Positions 43,988-54,200 of a stretch of DNA of 64,000 nucleotides are shown here, one piece after another. The position numbers and the translations under genes were made by a program. Positions within the stretch are counted from its first letter, which is position 1. Each line of letters opens with the position of its first letter. The stretch is taken from contig NZ_CP058601.1 in the NCBI RefSeq assembly GCF_013402815.2, positions 3,658,001 to 3,722,000 on the forward strand, read 5' to 3'. The DNA comes from Natrinema halophilum (GTDB taxonomy: Archaea; Halobacteriota; Halobacteria; Halobacteriales; Natrialbaceae). The notes beneath the pieces were generated by a model. That model worked only from the letters and a program-made list of their open reading frames with translations. It was not told where the DNA came from and did not search any database.

Positions 43988-46927
43988 TTAGGTCGGAAGC
44001 AACATGATAACGGAGGTAGTGTTGTGGTAGCCGCTCATCTGGCCGCGCTCCATACAGAGTTCCCCGTACGTCTCGAATCCGCTGAAGGGAACGTCCAGTT
44101 CCGAACCGATCGCACTGACCGCGTCGTCGAACTCCTCTCCGAGGATGATCGATCGACACGCGCAGTCGTAGACGAATCCGCCCGCGATCTCCCCGGATGC
44201 GTTTTGAACCGCGGCTTTCGCCGTATCGCGTGCGGAAACGATCTGATCGTCCGGCGGACTGTGCATCACGCGCAGTACGACCCCCTCCGGGACGCCAACG
44301 GGGAAATCGAGCGGCCCCGCTTTCGACAGCGTCAGTCCGGGCCAGCGGATCTTGTATCCGTCGTTGATGGCACCGTGCCCTTCTTCGATGCCGAATTCGA
44401 ACTCCGTTAGTAGCCCGAGTAATTCCTGACTCTCCTCTTCGACGGCATCGAAGTCGACCGATCGGTCGGTCTCGGCGAGATACGATTCGACCGCTTCGCG
44501 CCAGGCCTCGAACGCAGGCTTTCCGTCGATTTCGATGACTCTTCCCCCCTCGGATTTCGTCACCGTCATCGGCTCCGAAATCGGCGAGTGGCCGTGGTCG
44601 ACGGTGATGGTCACGGGCTCTTTCGAGGCCATGAGAGCGATAACGACTGAATCGGTCGTGACCGTTTCGTCGTGGAAAACGTGCGTCGCGTTCATCGCGA
44701 GGTCGTCACCCGCCGATCCGCCAACGAAACTGACGTCGTGACCGAGGTTTCGCTGCGTGACGAGTGCGATCTGGTCGCTGACACCGGCCAGTCCGTCGTG
44801 GAGGTTGATCGCCGAGAGGTGTGGATACCCCTCAACCGAGGATGGAAGATCGCTCACCGCTTCGTTTACTGCATCTGCAGCCCCCTCGGAGAGGTCCGTC
44901 CCGAGGCCCGTGAAGAATTTGATCGTGTCACTGGCGACGAGCGAAACTGCGACGCTCCCATCTAAAACTGCCTGCTCGGTGAACTCACCTGCAGAGGAAG
45001 CCCCGATCAGTTTCGCGTCGCTCCCGATGACGTCACGGACTCCCGCTAATACGTCTCCGTAATCGTATTCGGGTGAGCAAAAGACCTGACAGAAGTCTAC
45101 CCGCTCGGTCCCGAATCCATCGAATGCCTTCCTCGCCGCCCGGTAGCCGGCATCGAAACTATCGTCATCGATCGCCATTCCCGTCTGGAACTGCGTCGGA
45201 AGTGATTCGGCGTCGTCCGATTCACCGAACGAAAATATTTCGGATTCGTTCGTCGTTTCCGACGAAATCTCAGCTGACGGCTCGGTATTCGTCGTCTCGT
45301 CCGACGCTGTCTCCTCTGATCCGGCCGACGCTGTCTCCTCTGATCCGGCCGACATCGAAGAGTCCCACGACGTCTCGGACCAGTTGGCCGTCTCCGCGGT
45401 GGACCACGTCGTCAAATCGGCGCCAGCGTCTGCGGTGGAATCGCGTGGTGTGGCTGGCGTCTGCTCTTCCATCCCCGGTGGGTCCTGCCGTACTTTGTAC
45501 ATATCGAGCGTATCGTGTAGCCAGTTTGCGTTTTCGGAAAGCTGTCTGGCACTACTCGAAACGTCCGTAAGCGCCGCGGTCTGTTCTTCAGCCGAGGCTG
45601 TGACTTCTTCGGCCAAATCGGACGTTTGATCGCTTATCGAAGCCGTTTCGTCGACGAGCGCGACCACTTGCTGTGTCGATTCTGCCTGCTGATCTGCTGC
45701 CGTGTGAATCTCCTGGACACCGTGATTGGTCTCAGACGCGTACTCCGCGATTTCGGAGAGCGCGTCCAGCGCATTTTCGATCGAGTCGGTATGTTCTGCG
45801 ATTCTCTCTTCCGTTTCTCGAACGGTGTTCGTCGCGACCTCGGTCTGCTCGTGGATGTCCTCGATACGCTTTTCGATGTTGTCGGCGGCCTCTTTGCTCT
45901 TCTCTGCGAGTTCCTTGACCTCTTTTGCAACCGCCGCGAATCCGTCCCCGTTCCGGGAGCCATCCGTACTGCGGGTCGCCTCGATGTTGGCGTTCAGCGC
46001 CAGCATGTTCGTTTCGCGAGCGACTTCGCTGATGAACTCGACCAGTTCGTCGATCGCTTCCATCTCGACGCGGAGTGATTCGATCGCTTCGACCGCTTCT
46101 GTCGACCCGTCTTCCATCTCGTTTAACCCATCGATGGCCGTCTGAGCGGCCCGCTGTCCCTCCCGACCGGCGGCAGCAGTTCGTTCGGAGAGCGTCGCGA
46201 CTCCGTCGGACAGACTGGCGATCTCTTCGATACTCGAGGAGAGGGTTTCCATCTCGTTTGTAACCGACTGCAGTTGTTCGGACTGTGCGGTTGCTCCGTG
46301 GGAAATCTCCTGAATCACCTCTCCGATCTGGTTGCTCGCTTCGCTTACCTCTTCGGTTCCTGATAACACTTCGTCGCTCGAGGAGACGACGAGCGAAATA
46401 AAGTCCTTGAGGTGTCGTATCGTCCCCTCGAGTTCGTCCATCATCTCGTTGAAATCCTCCGCGATCTCCAGTGACGATTCCTCGTCCGTTTCGAGCCGAT
46501 GCGCGAGTTGCCCAGCAGCAACGAGTTGCATCGATTCCTGAAACCGTTCGGTCTGGTCCTCGATACGGTCGTTTTTCTCGTTTGCCTTTTGAAGTTCCGT
46601 CTCCAGTTCGTCGATTCGTTCGCGAAGCTTTCGATTCTCGTCGACTCGCCGTTTGACCACGATGTCCACGTTCTGAATGCCGCCATCTGTCAGCGCCGGA
46701 TCGGTGTCACCGATTGCCGCTTCGACGTTCGACGCGGTTCGATCGAGCGTCCGATCGATGCGGTTGCCGAGAACGACACCCGTCCCACTGACAAGTATCA
46801 TGCCTCCGATCAATCCAGCGATGCCGCCCATATAGCCGGCTACAGCCATTATAACTGTTGCTCCAAAGAGGACAGAACCGAACCGTATCGTATAGTTCAT
46901 CCGTCCGTCTCGCGGACTAACGCCCAT
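43988..46927 (-). CDS. Membrane chemoreceptor (methyl-accepting) fused to FIST sensory domains
   Basis: 979 residues from ATG 46927, 20-30 bases downstream of a strong TATA box; an in-frame ATG at 46900 is an alternative. Two membrane helices (about 10-55) are followed by a coiled coil and a HAMP-like region (AAGQLAHRLETDEESS). The cytoplasmic signalling hairpin has EVARETNMLALNANIEATRS and GFAAVAKEVKELAEKSKEAA. After a Ser/Glu-rich linker containing a duplicated GSEETAS come FIST_N (about 590-790; RKAFDGFGTERVDFCQVFCS, GGSAGDDL) and FIST_C (about 795-960). FIST domains bind small ligands, perhaps amino acids. It would signal through CheW/CheA encoded elsewhere. Confidence 0.88.
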   Translation of the reverse strand: MGVSPRDGRMNYTIRFGSVLFGATVIMAVAGYMGGIAGLIGGMILVSGTGVVLGNRIDRTLDRTASNVEAAIGDTDPALTDGGIQNVDIVVKRRVDENRKLRERIDELETELQKANEKNDRIEDQTERFQESMQLVAAGQLAHRLETDEESSLEIAEDFNEMMDELEGTIRHLKDFISLVVSSSDEVLSGTEEVSEASNQIGEVIQEISHGATAQSEQLQSVTNEMETLSSSIEEIASLSDGVATLSERTAAAGREGQRAAQTAIDGLNEMEDGSTEAVEAIESLRVEMEAIDELVEFISEVARETNMLALNANIEATRSTDGSRNGDGFAAVAKEVKELAEKSKEAADNIEKRIEDIHEQTEVATNTVRETEERIAEHTDSIENALDALSEIAEYASETNHGVQEIHTAADQQAESTQQVVALVDETASISDQTSDLAEEVTASAEEQTAALTDVSSSARQLSENANWLHDTLDMYKVRQDPPGMEEQTPATPRDSTADAGADLTTWSTAETANWSETSWDSSMSAGSEETASAGSEETASDETTNTEPSAEISSETTNESEIFSFGESDDAESLPTQFQTGMAIDDDSFDAGYRAARKAFDGFGTERVDFCQVFCSPEYDYGDVLAGVRDVIGSDAKLIGASSAGEFTEQAVLDGSVAVSLVASDTIKFFTGLGTDLSEGAADAVNEAVSDLPSSVEGYPHLSAINLHDGLAGVSDQIALVTQRNLGHDVSFVGGSAGDDLAMNATHVFHDETVTTDSVVIALMASKEPVTITVDHGHSPISEPMTVTKSEGGRVIEIDGKPAFEAWREAVESYLAETDRSVDFDAVEEESQELLGLLTEFEFGIEEGHGAINDGYKIRWPGLTLSKAGPLDFPVGVPEGVVLRVMHSPPDDQIVSARDTAKAAVQNASGEIAGGFVYDCACRSIILGEEFDDAVSAIGSELDVPFSGFETYGELCMERGQMSGYHNTTSVIMLLPT

Positions 46928-46947
46928 AATACTAGGTGGGAGAATGC

Positions 46948-46958
46948 CATATAATAAA
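46948..46958 (-). promoter_or_regulatory. TATA box of the chemoreceptor-FIST gene
   Basis: The minus-strand element TTTATTATATG lies about 21-31 bases before ATG 46927, at archaeal promoter distance, and decides this start over the more upstream in-frame codon at 47101. Confidence 0.5.
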
Positions 46959-47177
46959 CTAGTGGTTTGAACAAAATTTTTACTGGATTGTATTATAACT
47001 ATATTCCTGTGACCGTATACCAATGATCGTCGGAGAGTTCGGTTTAGAACGTCCTCGACCTCGGCCGGCGAGCAGTCATTGGACGCTGATACTCGGTTCA
47101 CACCGATCGCGATATTCGGGCCAGAGAATCACCAAAACGGGTGTCTCACGTCCATCAGCCGGGAACCGATTGGCAGG

Positions 47178-47993
47178 CTAGAGCTCGATCCGCTCGACGA
47201 GTTGCTCACGGTTCTCGTTCGTGTTGACCGCGACGATCCGTATCTGATCTTCGAGACCGGAGTCCCTGAGTTTGGCTTTCAACAGGTTGTCGACCTGATA
47301 GACGCCCGCAGCGTTGGTCATCTCGATTTCGACCATAACAGGTGTCGTGTCGCCTCGTTGGAGCGAGACGCGGCTAATAGCTTGGCTCGAGAGGGTGTTG
47401 ATGCCCCGACCACCGTGTTCGTAGGGGATCCGGGAGCGACCGTGCTCCATGTCGAGGGCATCGGCGACGCGGATCACGCCCGCTTCGGTTGTCAGGGGCG
47501 TCTCGGATCGGTGGTGACAGAGAATTGCATGAAGAACCTCTCCTTTCATTCGGACGGCTTCGCCGACGCCGTAGTACTCGGGGAGGACGCGGTCGAGGAT
47601 GTCTGCAGCCAGCGGAATCGAGTAGTAGGCGTGGCTGTCACGGTGGACGATGTGGCCGACGTCGTGTAAGGTAGCTGCGAGTGCGATGATAACCGACTCG
47701 TCGGCTTCAGTCAGCCCCTGTTGGCGAGCACCGTTGAAATCGACGTTGCCGTCCTTGAGTAAATTGTACAGGCACAGTGCACGGTTGCGAACGATCTCTA
47801 TGTGTTTCGTCCCGTGATCGTTGTACCGCATCCGGTCGACCGCGTTGACGTTCTGAGCCTCGAGGTAGGCTGCGATCTCCTCGTCGGCGTCGACAAACTC
47901 GAGTATCGAGTTTAGTTTCTCATCGGGAAAGTTGTGATCGTCGTCGGGGGAGTAGACACGGCGGGGGTCCTCCTCGGCGGCAGAATCGCCCAT
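47178..47993 (-). CDS. HD-domain metal-dependent phosphohydrolase
   Basis: 271 residues. The HD-superfamily metal ligands are visible: YNDHGTKHIEIVRNRALCLY (first His), ALAATLHDVGHIVHRDSHAY (His-Asp pair near residue 110), LHAILCHH with a further His pair, and RVADALDMEHGRSRIPYEHG with the C-terminal Asp. Such enzymes hydrolyse nucleotides or cyclic nucleotides. The last 70 residues form an additional beta-rich domain. No companion gene shows the substrate. Confidence 0.85.
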   Translation of the reverse strand: MGDSAAEEDPRRVYSPDDDHNFPDEKLNSILEFVDADEEIAAYLEAQNVNAVDRMRYNDHGTKHIEIVRNRALCLYNLLKDGNVDFNGARQQGLTEADESVIIALAATLHDVGHIVHRDSHAYYSIPLAADILDRVLPEYYGVGEAVRMKGEVLHAILCHHRSETPLTTEAGVIRVADALDMEHGRSRIPYEHGGRGINTLSSQAISRVSLQRGDTTPVMVEIEMTNAAGVYQVDNLLKAKLRDSGLEDQIRIVAVNTNENREQLVERIEL

Positions 47994-48060
47994 AGGAAGA
48001 CATCGGGTGCGGACTAAAAAAGCGCTGCGCCAGATGTGTCGGTCGGCGCTCGGTCGCCCG

Positions 48061-48540
48061 TTAGGACAGGTCCTCGACAGCGGCTTCGATTTCGTCGTAG
48101 TCGGGCTCGACGCCGGGATCGTCGCTAACCCACGAATACGCGACTTCGCCGTCGTCGTCGACGACGAACACCGAGCGCTTGGCGACGCCGTAGACGCCGA
48201 GATCGGCGAAGTCCATCGGAATGCCGTAGTCGTCGGTAATCTCCTTGTTGTAGTCGCTAATCAGCCCGAATTCCAGGCCGTTCTGTTCGCGGAATTCGTT
48301 GAGCGTAAACGGCGAGTCACGGCTGACGCCGTAGACGGTTGCCTCGAGGTCGTTGAACGATGCGAGGCGATCCTGGAACTCGCACATCTCCGTCGTACAG
48401 ACGCTGGTGAACGCGCCGGGGAAAAAGGCGAGAACGACCGGTGACTCTTCGCCCAGTCGATCCGAAAGCGAGAATTCCTCGATGTCGCCGTTTGCAAGCG
48501 GTGCAGTGAAGTCGGGTGCGGCGTCTCCGGTTGCTACCAT
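48061..48540 (-). CDS. Peroxiredoxin (AhpC/TSA, Bcp-like)
   Basis: 159 residues from ATG 48540. The redox motif FFPGAFTSVCTTEMCEFQD contains the peroxidatic Cys48 (SVCTTE) and a second Cys five residues later (MCEF), as in atypical two-Cys/1-Cys peroxiredoxins. The thioredoxin fold is complete, ending AVEDLS. It reduces hydroperoxides. Divergent from tatA across a 284-base region that contains both promoters. Confidence 0.92.
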   Translation of the reverse strand: MVATGDAAPDFTAPLANGDIEEFSLSDRLGEESPVVLAFFPGAFTSVCTTEMCEFQDRLASFNDLEATVYGVSRDSPFTLNEFREQNGLEFGLISDYNKEITDDYGIPMDFADLGVYGVAKRSVFVVDDDGEVAYSWVSDDPGVEPDYDEIEAAVEDLS

Positions 48541-48791
48541 CGTCTGCCCGTTGTGTATAAACAGGAAAGACAGTTTCGTTCGCGGAATGACGTGCGGGCA
48601 GTGCACCCGTCGACGGTGCCAGTTCGATGCGCTATCGATAGCAAATCCTCGAATCATGCCCGTCCGGTCGGTAGTAGGGAGAATCGTAGTCGGCCCCCGA
48701 GGGGATCATCGAGGGCGTCGGTCGCTCTCGACGAATCTCTTCTTCAGATGTACTATCACGGCCGCTTGCTTGCCTTATTGGTCCAAAAAGG

Positions 48792-48799
48792 TTATAATT
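48792..48799 (+). promoter_or_regulatory. TATA box of tatA
   Basis: TTATAATT lies 26-33 bases before the tatA ATG at 48825, the standard archaeal distance. Confidence 0.5.
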
Positions 48800-48824
48800 G
48801 CCAGCGGGTAAGCCACGTATAGAG

Positions 48825-49124
48825 ATGGTAGTCGAAATCGCACCGCTGTTCATTCCCGGCGGCATGGGCCCCCCGGAGCTCGCAATTATCCTCATCATCG
48901 CGATTTTGCTTTTCGGGGCGAACAAGATCCCGAAGCTGGCACGATCGACCGGCGAGGCCATGGGCGAATTCCAGAAGGGGCGCGAAAAAGTCGAATCGGA
49001 ACTCGAGGAGATGCGTGACGGTGGCCAATCTGGCAATTACGACGGCGGCAACCAGCAGAACGATGATTTCGTCGACACGGAACCGGTTACCACCGAAGAG
49101 GAATCGACCAGGGAAACCAACTGA
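48825..49124 (+). CDS. tatA: Twin-arginine translocase subunit TatA
   Basis: 99 residues from ATG 48825. The TatA/E pattern is clear: an N-terminal membrane helix PPELAIILIIAILLFGANKI containing the FGxxK hinge (FGANKIPKLAR), an amphipathic helix GEAMGEFQKGREKVESEL, and an acidic, disordered tail. It forms the oligomeric pore for folded-protein export, the main export route in haloarchaea. tatC is not in this window. Confidence 0.92.
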   Translation: MVVEIAPLFIPGGMGPPELAIILIIAILLFGANKIPKLARSTGEAMGEFQKGREKVESELEEMRDGGQSGNYDGGNQQNDDFVDTEPVTTEEESTRETN

Positions 49125-49141
49125 CGGTTCTTTTCACGGTG

Positions 49142-49214
49142 GGGCGTGTGGCCTAGCGGAGAGGGCAGGAGGTTCCTAACCTTCTGATCGTGGGTTCGAA
49201 TCCCGCCACGCCCG
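49142..49214 (+). tRNA. tRNA-Arg(CCT)
   Basis: 73 nucleotides fold as a cloverleaf: acceptor GGGCGTG/CACGCCC, D-arm GCCT/GGGC, anticodon arm GGAGG/CCTTC enclosing TTCCTAA (anticodon CCT, reading AGG), a five-base variable loop and T-arm GTGGG-TTCGAAT-CCCGC. The discriminator base is G and CCA is not encoded. The 3' half (from 49193) is repeated at 49300. Confidence 0.93.
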
Positions 49215-49341
49215 TTCTGCGAGGAGCGAACGCGACGGCGAACGGGCCACGGCGATTCGAATTAGGGAACGGCGAGCGAAGCGAGCGAGCTATTCGCGTG
49301 GTTCGAATCCCGCCACGCCCGTTCTGCGAGGAGCGAACGCG
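49193..49341 (+). repeat. 42-bp direct repeat of the tRNA-Arg 3' end and flank
   Basis: Bases 49193-49234 (T-arm, acceptor 3' strand, and 20 bases of 3' flank) recur exactly at 49300-49341, starting 107 bases later. The second copy lacks the 5' half of the tRNA, so it is not a gene. Such duplications mark integration sites of elements that recombine into tRNA genes. Confidence 0.88.
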
Positions 49342-49698
49342 GGCAGCAAAACCGGTACTGACAGGTTCGCCCCCCAGTCGCTCAAAGCGGTGCGAGCACG
49401 TCCGGTCTGCAGGTCGAATTTGCCACGCTAGTCCAGTGAGGCGGTGAGCGTCGCGAACGGTCTGACCGCGATACCCGTCGCTTTTCGCGACCCGTACGCA
49501 CACGAGACTCGAGTCGCGTGGGGAGACAGTGTGATAGCATTCTCGCCTTTCCTGTCGTGTCCGGTCGGGTAATCGATCTCGCGTTCGGTTGTGCCGCTTC
49601 GTCGCGTTCCGAAGATCTAGACGATCGTTCGACGAACGCTGCAATCGGGACGGCACTCCAAAGACGGGCGGACCGACAGGACACACCGCATCCTGTCG
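49342..49698. other. Intergenic region between the tRNA duplication and the composite pseudogene
   Basis: About 360 bases. No frame has haloarchaeal codon preference and no domain is recognisable. It probably belongs to the same decayed segment as the pseudogene to its right. Confidence 0.4.
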
Positions 49699-50798
49699 TC
49701 AGTCGCTCACAGTTCGCGCTCGATTTGGCTCTCCGAACCGGGTCACTGGTTCGAGTTCCTCGGTCGCGACGTCATCGAAGGCGGAGCGGGCAATGACTCG
49801 TCGGTGGACTTCGTCTGCCCCGTCGACGATGCGGAACTGCCGAACTGACTCATAGAAATCCGAGAGCGGCAGGTCTTTTCCGATACCGTTTGCGCCACAC
49901 GACTGGACGGCGAGATCGATGGCGTCCTGGGTGACGGTTGCGGTGACCACTTTGCACATCGAGACCGGAATTCGGGCCTCGTCACCGCCGGCGATCCGGT
50001 CGGCAGCGTCGCGGATCTCGTCGGGGAGCCACCAGTCCGGTTGGTCGAGCGTCTCCTGCGGGCGGGACTGAAGTTCCTCCCTGTCGGGATCGCTGTCCTC
50101 GTCCGCGACGACGGTCGCCAGCGGTATTCTTGCCACTTCACGTGTGGGACGCCGATCACCGCCGCCTCGACCACGTCCGAATCGGCCATCAGGGCGTTCT
50201 CGAGCGCGATCGACGAAATCCACTCGCCGCCGCTGTTGATGACGTCCTTGGCGCGGTCGACGATCGCGACGTAGCCGTCCTCGTCGACGGTGACGATATC
50301 GCCGGTCTTGAGCCACTTCCCGGATGACGGGTCGTACTCGTCGATCAGCTCCTCGGCGGAAACGGCGGCGATGTCGGTTTCGGGAACCGTTTCATCCATC
50401 ACGATGACTTCGTCTACCGGGCGGTCCGACCAGAGCCGCTCGATCGTCTCGAACGGCTCGCCGGGGTCGACGAACAGGACGTCGTCGTCTGCGTCTTCGA
50501 CGAGGTAGACGATATCCTCGTCGCCCAACTGAACGTTGATCGTGTGCAACTGTGCGCCCGACAGCGGCGCGGCGTAATACATCTCGAGATGACGGTGATG
50601 ATTCCACCCGAACGTTCCGAATCGATCGGCGGGACCGAAGCCGTGGCCCGCGAATGCGGCCACCAGTGAACGGACGCGTTCGCCGAACTCGTCGTACGTC
50701 AGGTCCACGATGCCGTCGCGTGTTCGCGAGACGAGCCGCGTCTCGGGAAACAGGTTCGTCGGCCGCCAGAAGAACGGCCGGAGCGTCAGGTCTGTCAT
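49699..50798 (-). pseudogene. Composite pseudogene: acyl-CoA ligase with internal deletion and frameshift, joined to an acyl-CoA dehydrogenase C-terminus
   Basis: From ATG 50798 the first 156 residues are a normal ligase N-terminus ([32 protein letters not shown]). Near 50330 the sequence jumps from EELIDEYDP to [19 protein letters not shown], skipping about 240 residues including the AMP-binding P-loop. Near 50128 a frameshift separates [11 protein letters not shown] from its continuation [12 protein letters not shown]. Near 50015, DWWLPDEI passes into [18 protein letters not shown] and then [17 protein letters not shown] and [20 protein letters not shown], the C-terminus of an acyl-CoA dehydrogenase. 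It cannot be functional. Two adjacent genes were probably collapsed by deletions. Confidence 0.85.
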
Positions 50799-51254
50799 CG
50801 CCGATCGCCACCGGTACCGACGATCACGGTACGCGCCCTCCGTCGAGGAAACGGCGAACTACTCCAGTGAACGTTTCGTCTGGTGAAATTCCAGTCGACG
50901 TTCGATTACGTTGTGTGGTATTGTTCTTCACAGTGAAAGCCAGCGGAAAGTGCGACCAAAAGCGCGATGTGAAAATTCGATTAAATCTCGCATCGAATTA
51001 CCTGCAGGAAGACTTCAGACGGTGATTCGACGATCGCCCCTTCGAATTCTAACGCGGACCGGTCGGACATCGAGTCGATCGTTCCGTGACGCAGGGGTGG
51101 TCGATCGTTACCCCTGTTTCGATCGGTTTCGCCTCCGAATTTCGCCCGTTCTATTCAGACAGCGAACTAGTTCTCGATTCGATAGATCCTCGAACAAACA
51201 GGATTATCAGAAATGGTAATGGGCGGATGAATTTTTTGAGGGGTGAGGGTTAGG
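50799..51254. other. Promoter region of the pilus operon, with a hairpin
   Basis: About 455 bases without a credible gene. CAGGGGT (51092-51098) pairs with ACCCCTG (51110-51116) across eleven bases, a 7-bp stem. The last 70 bases are AT-rich, and GAGGGGTGAGG at 51238-51248 lies about seven bases before ATG 51255 and resembles a Shine-Dalgarno sequence. Confidence 0.5.
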
Positions 51255-54200
51255 ATGTATGTAATGGCTATTGACGAGGCCGACCAGTCGGATACCGGAG
51301 ACTTTTCTGAGGGGGAAGAGTCCGACTCAGTGTCGGAGGAGGAACGGTCCCAGAAGGAAGATCCCGTGTCAAATTCGGCCGTTCGGGTCGGCGAATACTC
51401 GTGGGAGGAGTTCATGGACGAATACGGGTACAGCGACGAGGTTTCCGTCCTCTATCCGGACGATCCCGAACCCGCCGAGGCGGACGACCAACTTGGACTC
51501 GATACGAACGAGGGTCATTCGAGAGTCCCGAGCGGCGATGACTGGACTAACGTCGAGTTCGATCCGACGGCGTATCTCGGCCACCACCCGGACGACCTCG
51601 TTGATACTGTTCTCCCGACCGCCGGCGACAACGCTGATGCGCTCTGGGAGATCTTTCTCGAGTACGTCGATCCGGAGACGACGCCCGTCGTCAAAGATAC
51701 CTGGACCTGGGAACACTACAAATGGGAGTATTACTACGAGGACGACGGGAGCCGACCACGGGACTCCGACGGAGAGATCGTCCATCACGACGAGGAAGAC
51801 GCCCTCGGATTCGATCCCGAGACGCTCGAGGGACGACTCGCAGCCGGTAAGGACGCCGCGTTAGAACTCGACGACCTCGTCGAAGAACGAACCGTCAACG
51901 TCCAGGACGACTTAGACGAAGACGAATTCTTCTCCACTGCGGCCGGGAATACCACCGTTTCCAACCGCTACGACCTCGAGAAGGCGGTCCCGCTCGAGAA
52001 AAAGACGCACTTCCGCGAGGTCGAGCGCTACTGGGTAAACAAACCCTACGCTTACGTCGTCATCTTCCATTCGGAGAAGGAAAACGAGAAGAAGTACTAC
52101 ATGATCGAGCCGTACCAGAACGAAATCGAGATCGAATTACAGGAATTTCTCTCCGGCAAACTCAGGACGGCGATCAAATATTCCGAGGACGGAATCAAGG
52201 AGAAAGCAACAGAGGACGGCCGTCGGACGGTCATCGAGGACGAAACTCGCGGCTTGTTGAAACGGTACGACCTCTTCGAGGCGACTTCTGGAACGACGTC
52301 GAAAGGTATTCTGGAGACGCTTCGAGGATTGCTCGACGACGACGAGGACGACGATATCGCGGAAAGCGTCCCGAGTCAACTCGAGGGGATCGAAGTTCGG
52401 CCAGAGCCGGTTATCCTCGCGGAGGATCCGGACACGTTAAACGAGTATCAGGTCGAAAAGCTCCTCTATCTTCTCAAACGTGACTTCATCGGGTACGAGC
52501 GAATCGACGGCATCAAACACGATATCAACGTCGAGGACATCTCCGTCGACGGCTACAACTCGCCGGTGTTCGTCTATCATTCGGAGTACGAACAGATCAT
52601 CACGAACATCTATCACGGCGAGGACGAACTCGACGATTTCGTCGTCAAGCTCGCACAGCGCTCCGGAAAAGGGATCAGTAAGCGCCTCCCACAGGTCGAC
52701 GCGACGTTGCCCGACGGGTCACGAGCGCAGCTCACGCTCGGCAAAGAAGTGTCCGACCACGGGACGAACTACACCATCCGCCAGTTCAAGGACGTCCCGT
52801 TTACGCCGATCGACCTCATCAACTGGAATACCTTCAGTCTGGACGAGATGGCGTTCCTCTGGCTTGCCATCGAAAATCACAAGAGCCTGATTTTCGCCGG
52901 GGGGACCGCATCCGGGAAGACGACCTCGCTGAACGCCGTCTCGCTTTTCATCCCCTCGAACGCGAAGATCGTCTCGATCGAGGATACTCGGGAAGTCGAA
53001 CTCCCTCAACGAAACTGGATCGCCAGCGTCACTCGTCCCTCGTTCGCCGACGACGAACAGGGAGACGTCGACGAATTCGATCTGCTCGAGGCCGCACTCC
53101 GGCAGCGACCCGATTACATCGTGATGGGCGAGATCCGTGGCGAGGAGGGCCGGACGCTGTTCCAGGTCATGTCGACCGGCCACACCACCTATACGACGTT
53201 TCACGCCGACTCCGTCGACGAAGTCCTCAAACGATTCACCACGGATCCGATCAACGTCTCGAAGACGATGTTTACGGCGCTGGACCTGGTTTCGATCCAG
53301 ACCCAGACGCGCGTACAGGGCCGGAAAGTCCGCCGAAACAAGTCCCTGACCGAAATCAACCACTACGAGGCCGAACACGACGAGATTAACGTTCAAGACG
53401 TCTATCAGTGGCAGGCCGAAACCGACGAGTACCTCAAGATGGGTGATTCGAACACCTTAGAGGAGATCCAGTTCGACCGCGGCTGGAACAACGAAAAACT
53501 CGAGGATGAATTGTTCAAGCGGGAAGTCATCCTCGCGTACCTCATCAAAAACGATCTCAATACGTACGCACAGGTCGCCGCGACGGTCCAGGCGTTTATC
53601 AACGATCCCGATACGATACTTACACTCATCGCGAACGGCCAACTCGAAGACAGTCTCGAAGACCTCCGCGAGATGGAGAGCGTTCTGATCGACGTCGACC
53701 AGGAAAAAGAGGAACTCGTTCCGCGGCCCGAGTCGACGAGTGAGACGTACAATCTCTCGATGGACCTCTTGGAGCGCGCCGAGGAATCGCTGTTCGAGGA
53801 GTACCGCGGGAAGGTTCCGAGCGGGCTTGCGAGTGCGCTCGGCGACGTCGAAACCGAGAGCACGATCGAAGTCGACCGCGCCGATGCCGACGAGTTCGAT
53901 TTCGGCGGTGATATCGACGACGGTGCCGACGAGGAAGACTGGGAATTGGGTGACGGATCGACCAGCTTCGCCGTCGATGGCGACGACGGTGACGACGGGC
54001 CAGCGTGGCTCAGCGACGACACCGGGTTCGATATCGACAGGAGTGAGAGAAGCGGCATCGGCGCTGCCGACGCCGCAGCCGGTTCGGGAACTGATAGTCC
54101 GCCCGCCGCCGCTGCCGGCACGGACACAGCGACGGCAAAATCGGAGCCCGACGGTGAGACATCGGTCGTCTCTGTAGAGACGGATGCCGAGGCAACGGCC

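Noticed and set aside
49300-49341. Second tRNA gene
   Set aside because: Only the T-arm and acceptor 3' strand are present; no 5' half or anticodon arm.
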